64,000 nucleotides of DNA from Membranipora membranacea (Eukaryota; Bryozoa; Gymnolaemata; Cheilostomatida; Membraniporidae): assembly GCA_914767715.1 (NCBI GenBank), contig OU612075.1, positions 17,296,001 through 17,360,000 of the forward strand, read 5' to 3'. Numbering within the stretch: position 1 is the first letter of the stretch; each line of letters begins with the position of its first letter. The notes beneath the pieces were generated by a model. It searched no databases and was not told the DNA's origin. It saw nothing but the letters and a program-made list of their open reading frames with translations. Positions 37,501-47,052 of the stretch are shown here, in pieces. Position numbers and translations under genes: made by a program.

Positions 37501-40500
37501 TCGTCCATGTGGTTTAGTGTATATTCCTTTGAGGACAGAGCCAAACTCTCCTTGTCCTAACTCCTGTCCCAAAACGATACATGATCTATCTATCATCACA
37601 TGAGACAGTGGATCATCCATGCTCTGCAATAAATAATTAGATGGGGTAAGCACAGTACGAGAGAAATATTGGGGTTGCTTCACTGCTTCAGTTAAGTTTT
37701 TAAAATCAGGTTTTTCTCATTCGCAGATAATAGTATCAAAATGTTATCATTATCAGACTCATACAACCTGACATAATATGGGCGCTAGTTTTGGTTTGAG
37801 CGGTGAAAAGTTGAGCCGCCCGAGTTTGATAGTCCTTGCTCCCTCCACACTCAAGCAACAGATTTAGTCGGACTTAACAATTGTCACAGTCTGATCATAC
37901 TGGCTTGTTCCATGTTTAGAGCTTTGGCTTGATCAAGTAGATTATACTTACAGGAGACTTAGTCTTTGCAAGGTTTGGTCTGGATGCTGCAGGAAGGGGA
38001 GGCGCTGAGGCACCCCCAACATCATCATACATGCATTGATAGTCAGCTTCTTCTAAAATATAACAATGACATAAATCATGATACCACCTCTGATAATACT
38101 TCTACAATGTTAGACAGAGACAGACAGACAGACACAGCTTCTTATTTTATTTTATGATAGTCAAGTTTTTGAGCAGATTTATTTTCAATTATCTTAACAT
38201 TATTAAAATGCGGACCAGCATCATGGCTGTAGTAGTATCATTATCTTTGAAGTTGTAAGCTTTCACTGTAATAAGTCAATTTAGCTATTTCTAAGCTATC
38301 AAGTATCTTAGCTATGTGCATGGTGACATCTATGATTTGCTCCTTTTGTTGCGAACCTTGGAGCCGTTAAGATCTCCGAGAAAACTAAGGTAAAGATTTT
38401 ATACTTTGCACCCTCACATAACACAGTAGATGGCCGTAGTTTTGAAGCATATAGAATGCAGAAACTTTTGGGTACAGACATAAATCAAATACTTATGGCC
38501 TATCACAATACCCAAATATTATTGCAAAATTATTATCATTATCACCAATATATATCACCTACTCAGGCGCTGACCACTTATATTTGCAAAAAAGTTCAAG
38601 GTACAATTCAACACTAACCTTCGACATCATTACTGCGTCGGGCCGAGTCCTGGTCATGATCTATGCTAGGATATATTTCGAGGTCTATTAGCTGTTGATC
38701 AGTAGATATGGCTGTTTTAAGTCTACATGGCAAACCATCTCCAAATCTGATATAATGTCCGACGAGATGTTCCAGAGATGGCATAAGTGGTCCGTCATCT
38801 ATATAGTATATGCATCCCGCCTGCAAAAATATACAGTGTGAAAACTAGGTTGCCAAATATGAGGAAAAACTTTACAAACTCAGAAAAATTAGGCCGAAAA
38901 TGGTCATAGAGAAAGAAAATCTAACTAACTAACTAACTAACATCTAACTCTTAGCATGATTTTTCCTATGCAAATAAAAAGTGACAGAAAAAACGAATCA
39001 AGTCTGATTTGCATTGCTCATGGCACAGAGTTTAACACTGTTGCTTGACACAAAAGGAAAAGATCTGGTATGACTAAACCTAGTTGTTTTTCTCCAACCG
39101 AAATTACATATATAAAGGCGGCATCAGGAACCTTTTGCATTAGCAGTCGACCTAAACGAGAGAAATTGTCATCAAGATATTAAACCTCACAGCAGAGGTA
39201 CTAATGCCTAGAGATTACCCAGAAGGCAGAGCTATGGATACTAACAGAGGAAGAAAGACCGAAACAGTCCAGTACCCCTCGCAAGCTGATGTGGTTCAGG
39301 ATTCAGAGCCCGACACACACAAAGGGGGAGATTTAACAGTTGAACCCAATCATACAGAAAAGTGCAGCAACACACGCCATCACATCAATCCTCGGGTGTT
39401 GGTTCGAACATGCTACTGTGCTGAAGAACCAACCACAGCTCAAGTGCAATTATTCAAAGCAAAAAGATACAGCTAAAGGTACAATTTCTCTAATACTGAA
39501 CTGTTTCTGTAATACTTCCCTACCAAGTCATATAATGTCATGATTTCGACAAGCAAACTGAATCTGAACATTCAAAGTACATACATGGACTGGAAAAGAT
39601 GGAGATTAACAATCGCCTATCCCATAATGCTCTGTGCTGTTACAGACAATTTGAAACCCAATCCTGGTGAAATGACAGCCAATTTATTTACTTACTAAGA
39701 GTTTGATTTCATAATGGAAGATTTGTTGTTCATGGCAGAGTGTCAAGGCAAATGTGTCTCCTTTAGAGCTTTTCCTGATCAAAAATATACCGTCTGTAGC
39801 ACCGATTTTTTGAATGAGACCTGTTGCTCCCTGGAATAATAAATTTATTATGATGTACAAAAACCTCAACATGGCCATTTGTTCTTCTCTACATGAAAGA
39901 TAGAGTCACTTTATTTTGAAATCACTCGTTGCTATAGGAATGAGTAAATCCAAGTGAGAGCTTACAATTTTGTGTGAAAGCAATCAAAGCACATCAATAA
40001 TACAGATAATTTGCCTTACTTATCAGCACAATGCAAAATTCCCATTATGGTTAGGCATCGAGCGGCAATGCTAAATAAGCTGGATTTTATTTCACTCAGC
40101 ACTTTTTATAAGATTTGACTGATAGAGAGTTTGACATGGTTGGCATATACAGATAGACAGAGAGTGTATAAGAAATAAACGTACCACTCTGGTCTCTGTC
40201 TCATGTAACCAATCAGCTCTCTTAATCACCGGGTCCACAACAGTCTCATATGTATCTGGAAAAAAATGTAATAAATAGAGTCACAAGGATCTGAGCGAGT
40301 CCACAGTAGTGATACTAATATCTCTGAAGGCTGATCATAAATCAAGGACAGCAAAACTCTGATGATTTTCATAAGACTGTAACACAATAATAATTAATGG
40401 ATTATCTTTTCTTGTCACATTTACAGTTGCATTTGAATGTCCAATATTCATTATGCTAAACCTCATTGACCAATGGTATGAAATCACAGTGAATGTGAAT

Positions 40501-43500
40501 TACATGTATGTGCTAATTTCACTGTTAGCTGAGAGATTTTTCATTATAATCTTGAATTTCTCTTTACCTGATTGAGATAACAGCCACAATCACATAAAGC
40601 TACCGATTGTGGAATGAGGAAGTTGTTCTGTGCAGTTTATGCCCTGGATATTTGAGCCTGCTGTTTAAATTAGTGACAAGAATGCTAACATAATGGGTAG
40701 CAAACAAACCCCCTCCCACCCAAAACAAAGCTCGAATCATGAGTCACCTGAGATTACATAATTCTTCACTGATACGGGATATGGGCGTACTCACCTACTG
40801 TCCTCGAGACTATACTATTAGCTTTTGTATCTCTGATTTTAAGAATCAATTTACTGTTTAGGTTGTGCCTGCCCCTTATAATCAAAATTAAACTCGGGAT
40901 GTGACATGGGGTGCATTTATTCACTCTCTATCAATCAATGCAATAGTATGTCATGTGATCAGTATGTGTACTCACTGAGAAACTTGACAACATCAGCCTT
41001 TTTGTTTTCATGAGCTAGATCATATGGTGTGGTTCCATCAACATTGCGGGGCCTGTCAGGAGCCCCGTATTTGAGCAAAATTCGTATACAGCCAATGCTA
41101 CCAGCTTCGGCAGCAAAATGCATAGCAGAGTATCTGTCTTGTCTCCGTATGTCAACAGGGTCAGCATGGCCTTCCTCCAATAACAGTTTGACTATATCTG
41201 TGAGGTTTAGCTGGCATGCGACCTAGTGTGCAAAAATACATGTTACAAGTGAATTTCTTCTACACATCTGCATGTGTATGTGAATGACTGGTCAAATTTA
41301 ATCCTGATCAAATCATCAAAGTGTTAAGTGGTTGCTTGTAAGTTGATGGTGTAAGAATTAAGTAACTCAGCATGAGTAATTATTTAATGGTGATCAGTAT
41401 TTCATATAATTTCTTAACCTGCAATGCACTCATGCCATCTTTGTCTTTCACACCAGTTTTGACTCGGAGTTTAATCATCTCTCTGACAGCTTCTATGAGC
41501 CCTGCTTTACACGCCATGTGCAACGCAGGTGTGCCTGCGATGGAAAAAATAATAACTCTTTCTATAATATAATTAATAATAACTATTTATATCGGCCCCA
41601 GTGTAACTTCCTCTCATTGAGCGACACATCTCATTGGCTCCTTGAAGTCTCATATATGTTGCATTTTTTGCATAATTTATCAATGCTGAAATTAGAATCT
41701 AATATTGATGGTGTATTAAACAGAAAATTAACTCACCAAACTCATCTCGACTGTTAATATTTGGACATTTTTTGTGTCCGAGTATTTTGAGGATATTTTG
41801 TGTGATTTTTCCTTGTATTGCCATATGGAGTGCATTAGTTCTGCCTACACTCGTACACTCCGGGGGAGGGGGCTTACTGGTGATTGGCTTCTCGAGTTTA
41901 ACAGGAAGTCCGTGCCTCTCCGCTGTGTAGTGTGCTATAAGGTTCTCAATTCCTAAAAGTGATAAAATTAGATATTTGGAGGCATCCTAATTCGATGGTT
42001 GCGTACTTGAAAAGATTGAATTTCTAATGGTGCAGTGAACCAAATTGGTCTTGGATAGCATTCCGATGTTGCGGCGGGTAAGAGATGATGGGAAGTGTGA
42101 TAATTGGTGAATGACTGATCCCACTTATTCAAGCCCACAATCTGATTATTGGTCTGGACCATAGCCATCTGAGGTATGTGGAAACTAAAGAATCTGATTT
42201 AGTTCAAACGAATTCTATTGTAAGCCTATCAACGTACAAGATTAGTCATATGATGGACAAAGCTTAGGCTATGTGAGTGACTACTACATATATTAGACAC
42301 TAGCAATAACTTACCATGAATCTCGTTTTGTCTGGAGGCGGTATAAATTCGATAGTAAATATCATATTTATTTTTGATAATTTTATAGTGCTCCACTGCT
42401 GGCGAGTTCTTAGCTGTATCATATCGCAGCGACAAGACGAAATCTCCATTTGAGGAGAAACTGTCTCTGAGCAGAAATGAGCCCACCTTTGATTCCCCTA
42501 CAAAGAAATCATGAAAACAATTGTTCCTGGTTACATAGCCACGTTAGTAAGGTCAGTTTGGTGTGGTGCCGACAAGTGGGTGTGGTGTGCCCTATATGAC
42601 CTAAGACCCAACCTTTAGTTAGGGCTTGCGCAGACCAACTCCTAAGCACCCACTTGTAGAAAATGATGATGCTGGATGCGATGAGTCTCTGTGAGATAGT
42701 CAGCAACTAGCTGATTTATGAATAGTCTTAAAAGTTCAAAATACTTTTGACTGCATTGGAATCACAGCACGCCATGGCTCAACATGTGTATTTTAGTAAG
42801 AATAATAGCTGCATAGCCATAGGACTGCCGCAGTTCCTGATTTTGGGCTTGGTGCGAGTGGGGGGTGGGGGGTGGGAAGGATGGAAGCTCTATTTGCTTT
42901 GCAATTCTGAGTTTTTAAGTAAACATGATTTTTAACTATTCAAGTTTTTCACAATTCCCATACTACAAACTATTACCAGTAGGGGATAAGAGAAGATAAC
43001 TCAAATGTGTGCGGAATAGGCGATATAGTTGTCTTCTCTTCTCCCCTACCGGTTATAGTTTGTAGTATGGGAATTGTGAAAAACTTGAATAGTTAAAAAT
43101 CATGTTTACTTAAAAACTCAGAATTGCAAAGCAAATAGAGCTTCCATCCTTCCCACCCCCCACCCCCCACCCACACCAAGCCCAAAATCAGGAACTGCGG
43201 CAGTCCTATGTGCATAGCATTCCAGTTCTCACACCAATGAACTAAACCTCATTGCTCACACATTGTAATATTAAATAAAAAATTAGCTCAGAGCTGAACT
43301 GAGCACACCACCATAATTACCTAAGGTAATACAATGAGCTCCTTTTTATCCAGTGAAGGTAAAAGAAAAAGATATCTAATATGCTATGTAGTTGAGTTTA
43401 GTAACTCAACTCACTGGACAACTTAGTCCAGCTTCACTTTTACTACTTACTAGCTTTAAGCAATGCTTCTGTTTTCTTTCTGTTTACAACTCTTCCATGG

Positions 43501-43610
43501 TAAAACTGGAACCTTTTCTGAAAGTCCTTTTCTTTGGAATGGTCATCCTGCAAAATCTCTGTGACTTTCTTATCTGATAGCTGTGATAAAAAATGTTTTT
43601 TAGTCATTTT
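34506..43610 (-). CDS. Shark/HTK16-type tyrosine kinase: SH2, ankyrin repeats, SH2, kinase
   Basis: Non-receptor tyrosine kinase read in 16 exons (transcription order): 43580-43451, 42497-42315, 41952-41737, 41534-41419, 41222-40976, 40255-40185, 39830-39696, 38820-38619, 38052-37952, 37623-37492, 37125-37075, 36724-36641, 36402-36241, 35821-35633, 35222-35004, 34715-34506. All joins keep frame: 815 residues plus stop from the first exon. Domains: SH2 ([15 protein letters not shown]); about five ankyrin repeats ([44 protein letters not shown]); second SH2 ([20 protein letters not shown]); a Tyr- and Pro-containing linker; kinase with [23 protein letters not shown] and WYAPESV. Catalytic residues are intact. 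The order matches Hydra HTK16 and Drosophila Shark. The start is unresolved: the first exon may be entered by an acceptor at 43581, or begin at an ATG near 43610 (MTKKHFLSQ). Confidence 0.93.
34515..34520 (-). promoter_or_regulatory. Possible kinase poly(A) signal inside the last codons
   Basis: On the minus strand AATAAA forms the Asn-Lys codons four codons before the stop (AATAAACACAGATAG). I saw no other AATAAA in the next several hundred bases downstream, so this may be the working signal, with a 3' UTR of only about 1-20 nt. Confidence 0.35.
36641..36724 (-). CDS. Kinase cassette exon 2 (inserted in N-lobe)
   Basis: An 84-nt exon, phase 0 at both ends, acceptor ATTTATAATCAG and donor GTGAGT. 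It encodes 28 residues: a Pro-rich part ([12 protein letters not shown]) and an acidic tyrosine site (GDDYDSP). It lies between the glycine-loop exon and the VAVK exon, that is, within the beta2-beta3 region of the kinase, where related kinases have only a short loop. Confidence 0.65.
37075..37125 (-). CDS. Kinase cassette exon 1 (inserted in N-lobe)
   Basis: A 51-nt exon, phase 0 at both ends, acceptor CTGTCTAG and donor GTAAGC. It encodes 17 residues, [17 protein letters not shown], with two acidic-context tyrosines. It lies between the GQGEFGSV exon and cassette exon 2. Skipping both joins GRLRK directly to KQEKQVAVK, which matches the usual kinase spacing. Confidence 0.65.
38493..38580 (+). 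repeat. Dispersed repeat, copy 1
   Basis: About 88 bases (TATGGCCTATCACAATACCC ... CACCTACTCAGGC) closely match 46802-46887. It sits in a kinase intron. No ends or coding capacity are visible. Confidence 0.75.
39140..39690 (+). mobile_element. Possible degenerate retroelement 5' fragment
   Basis: A kinase intron carries a plus-strand open frame (39204-39476) of hydrophilic, low-similarity sequence. Some 120 bases later is a short frame ending in [14 protein letters not shown]. The NPG ending recalls the start of many LINE proteins, where a 2A-like (E/D)xNPGP motif occurs, but the final Pro is Glu here. Identification is weak; it could be chance. Confidence 0.2.
42810..43218. mobile_element. 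hAT-like foldback MITE, copy 1
   Basis: A 393-bp element (42818-43210) with long inverted arms that begin CATAGGACTGCCGCAG and include GGGTGGGAAGGATGGAAGC. It is flanked by a perfect 8-bp direct repeat, TGCATAGC (42810-42817 and 43211-43218). Eight-base target duplications and terminal inverted repeats point to hAT-type transposition. No transposase; it relies on a partner in trans. It lies in the kinase intron between exons 43451 and 42497. Confidence 0.85.
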
Positions 43611-43619
43611 GTTGGAAAT

Positions 43620-45035
43620 GAGGAACTGGAAATTAAATTGGCCTTGAAAGGTCAGCATAAAAACAGCATAATTGGGATCACTGTAGGCAAAGTCTAACCA
43701 ATCAAATACCTGCTTAACCTAATATTTGAAGTTGTGCGTTCTATGTTGTTGAGCGGATAACTCACGAATATTTTGCTACTAGGAGGGTAGCAGCAGGGAG
43801 GTTGGCAGCAATGAACTAAACCTCCAGGAAGAACAACTCATAGTTAAGCTGGCTGCTGATTGGCTAATTCCGAAAAATTGAAAAATGATGTGCATGCATA
43901 AATAATGGTCACTTGAAATTAGAGAGTGATCAGTAAAAAATGAAATTGCAATCACTAGGAGTAATTGTTTATAATGAAACATGGTTATGAGGGATAACAG
44001 GACTCATACCTTCAACTGCCTGTCCAACATTCCACGATTTAGAGTCAGATCAGTCACATTCCTCAGCATATCTTGCTTGTATATGCTGATTTTAATGAGT
44101 TTTTCATCATTTTACAATCAAAATGTGAATGTTCAATGTATCTACCTGCAAGGTATATGTTCTTTGCAATATAGCCCATAGCCACATGTTTTTAGATTGA
44201 TCAATTATGGGTTCTGCATAGAGATTCCAGGATTTATAGAGTGAAAAATTAACATTTTAATGACTTTTCTCTGCATTATTTTTGAGGTTTAAGCATTGTA
44301 TATCTGCAGAGGATGGCACCTCAACTGTCAATGAGCATCTTCTCTATAGTTCCATGTCTCAGTTTAGTGAAATAAACCATCAGTTATGAGAATATTTGGT
44401 GTCAACACCATGGTCATCAAGCCTCATCACTAAGCATATTCACAGAATTGCGGTTATTTTCTAATGAGTCAGTGTATTCAGTGTAACCCACCTCTAATTG
44501 CTACAAAAGAACTTGGGCTATCATGGAGTTATGTTTCCAATTTAGTGTGTTTTTGAGAGGACAACTCTGAACCAACTGCACACACCTCATTGGTCATGTG
44601 ACTGCAGTTGTTCTTCCTGGAGGTTTAGTTCATTGTTGGCAGGGAGTTTGAACCCTGCTACAACCAATGAACCAATGCTACAACCACGTAGTTTGGTTGC
44701 AGTATTTAAAATTTCATTACACCAATGAACAAAAGGGAGTCCATTGATTACATACACTAAGGCCTTCGAATTTCTGTCAAAGAACTTCGTCACATCAACC
44801 AAAGGGAGTTCATTGCATCAACGTATTACTGAATGTTATTCCTTACTATGTTTGTTCCAGTAACTCTCTGTGATCGATCGCTGGATCACAAACGGCTCAT
44901 GTAAATATTCCTTAATTCATGGCTCATTAGAGGACTATTGGCCAGTGAAGGAATATTTGCAACCATTCTTTTAGTTTATTAGTTGGTTAAAAAAGTTGTT
45001 GGTTAAAATCGCAAGTTGTTGTCCAAAGACTGAGA
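43620..45035. other. Intergenic, repeat fragments
   Basis: No coding exon is seen. The 26-bp word AACTAAACCTCCAGGAAGAA.. at about 43813 recurs inverted at about 44605 (TTCTTCCTGGAGGTTTAGTT), embedded in a longer imperfect match (CAATGAACTAAACC), so an inverted-repeat element may span about 43790-44640. Variants of CAATGAACT also occur near 43235 and 44700. Confidence 0.45.
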
Positions 45036-45039
45036 AATA

Positions 45040-45218
45040 CAGGTGCCTTAGGGCGCGGCCGCCATATTCGGTGCCAAGTTGCTCTCAGTTTGCAGGCAGG
45101 TCGGAGCACACCTGGGGCGTCAATTGAGCCAAGTAGTCAGTAGTCTGCAGCAGGATTCGAACCCTAGACCTCCAACAGTGGGCAGCCGCTCTAACCAACT
45201 GAGCTACCTAGTGTAATT
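45040..45218 (-). repeat. tRNA-derived SINE (family 1), minus-strand copy
   Basis: Read on the minus strand it has a pol III A box (TAGCTCAGTTGG), a B box (GGTTCGAATCC), then a body with CAGGTGTGCTCCGACCTGC and CTGAGAGCAA, ending in GCCCTAAGGCACC. The 5' and 3' parts of the head do not pair as an acceptor stem, so it is a SINE and not a tRNA gene. Confidence 0.85.
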
Positions 45219-45309
45219 TCATATTGTCAAGAAGACCACACAATCAGTTATTGGAACTCCCTCACAATTAGAATGGGCTGAAGCCTTCAAGCCATATATG
45301 AATAATAAA

Positions 45310-45476
45310 TAGGAGGTGGCTCAGTTGGTTAGAGCGCCGGTCCTTCAAAACGCAAGTGATGAAGGTCGTGGGTTCGAATCCCACTGCAGTCCATTGACTA
45401 CTGGGGTTTGGTTGGCCCCCAGGTGTGCTCTGACCTGCAAACTGAGAGCAAACTGGCGCAGACATTGCTGTAATAT
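45310..45476 (+). repeat. tRNA-derived SINE (family 1), plus-strand copy
   Basis: A box TGGCTCAGTTGG and B box GGTTCGAATCC are exact or near-exact. The body (CAGGTGTGCTCTGACCTGC, GAGAGCAAACTGGCGCAGAC) matches the copies at 45040, 56325 and 62245. It faces the 45040 copy head to head and is truncated at the 3' end. Confidence 0.85.
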
Positions 45477-46394
45477 TTTGTTTTCTGCAAGCTAAATTTA
45501 ATTAGGTAAGCATCATCTAGCAGTAGTATTATTCCTAGATTTATAGCGATGTGAACATTTTGTAAGAAAAATCTGTTATTGTGCTTGGTTTCCTTCAAAA
45601 CAAATTAATGAGTTTAGATATACAAATTAAAATTGGTTAACAGCAAGTTGATAACATTATATCCAGAATGTTTTGTTTTTATTAGCGAAGATGATTCAAG
45701 TGTGTGCAATCAATTTCTGTTTATGCAGCTTAGCCAAAAGCCTCTTGATGTCTTCCTCTGCACTGCCTTGGTGGCAACCCGCAATATTGCGTTACAAAGG
45801 GATGTTTTATTCTGAATCAGACATGGGTGCGCCAGCTTGGGTCTTGTTGTGATTTCATCGGGGTGACTTTTGTCATGGGCAGATTTTGACAGCTTCAGTT
45901 TGTGTTGAGACAGCGGGCAATGTTGTTGCTAAACTTTATTACTCAATGCAAACCACTCGCAAAGACTAAGTTATACAGCGATATACTTAGAAACAAGTAA
46001 AGAATAAGTTAAGATAAATAAAAGCTTGGTCAAGAGACTGTCAAGGTATGTTTTTACTGATTATTCTTATGTAATTTTTTCCTCATTTTCCTATTATTAA
46101 TTAATATCAAACAGAATTACACATGAGAGAGATTTACATGACTACTCAGTTGAATAATGATTCATACTAATTTTAGAATACTGTACTGGCAGTTAAATCT
46201 TTTAATTTTAAAGTTGTATATCTATTTTCTTTATGTACTTATGAATGGTAATTTTTTAACATTCACAGGTTTCACGGGATCATAGACAAGAGAAATAAAC
46301 GTGACAAATAACAGATATTATTTCTCTCCAATTCGCTTCCCCGTTGTGCCTAATATGCTCTTTACGACCAAGACACTAATCTAAAGTTCATTGG

Positions 46395-46472
46395 GAACTT
46401 TATAATTGCGGCCTAGCCCTTAAGGCAACTAAATTTCGCCGCCCATGTTTCGGGATGTGGCGAGTGATATGA
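46395..46472 (+). repeat. SINE family 1 tail fragment
   Basis: GCCCTTAAGGCA, TTTCGCCGCCCATG and GTGGCGAGTGA match the 3' part of the copy at 62245. The tRNA-like head is missing. Confidence 0.55.
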
Positions 46473-46801
46473 CATCTGATTTTAATCATTTTTTTTTAAT
46501 CAAATCATAACTATGAAGATTCAACCAGAGGCTCTTCTATAAATGGTTATTTTGGCTGGATAATATCGATTTTGTTTCATCCACATTGTTAGTCCAGGTT
46601 ATAATCACATATATTAATTTGTGGAATGTAAAGTGAATTATCAAATACACTGAAAAAAATGACAACTATTAAAAAAGTCCATTTATGCTGCCCATCAACA
46701 TAAATTATCTATGAATAAATATTGCTCATCGATTGTCAAGTTTGATTGAAAATGTTTTCATATTTGGCAATTTGAAACTGGCATTTAGAAAACTAAAAAA
46801 A

Positions 46802-46887
46802 GTATGGCCTATCACAATACCCAAATATTATTGCAAAATGATTATCATCATTAATGTAAATCACCTACTCAGGCACTGACCACTATT
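46802..46887 (+). repeat. Dispersed repeat, copy 2
   Basis: Direct match to 38493-38580 at roughly nine bases in ten over its length. Confidence 0.75.
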
Positions 46888-47046
46888 GTACTACACTACA
46901 AAAATTGCATCAGGTGTACACCCAGAATGAAAAGACGGCAATGATGGCACATTCGATAGATACAAAAGTATGGTTTGAGGATGTCCATGCTCCTTGAACA
47001 ATAGCCTATACCTCTTCTAGTACCTAGCCATGAATAAAGTAAAGCC

Positions 47047-47052
47047 TTTATT
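47047..47052 (-). promoter_or_regulatory. Poly(A) signal overlapping the FMO stop codon
   Basis: On the minus strand the stop and signal read TAAATAAA: the hexamer starts on the last base of the stop. If used, the 3' UTR is only about 15-30 nt. Confidence 0.5.

Noticed and set aside
45310-45391. Apparent tRNA gene with perfect B box
   Set aside because: The first and last seven bases do not pair as an acceptor stem, and a shared SINE body follows in several copies.
45268-45465. Minus-strand frame with GFEPTT
   Set aside because: This is the antisense translation of a SINE B box, a common false protein.
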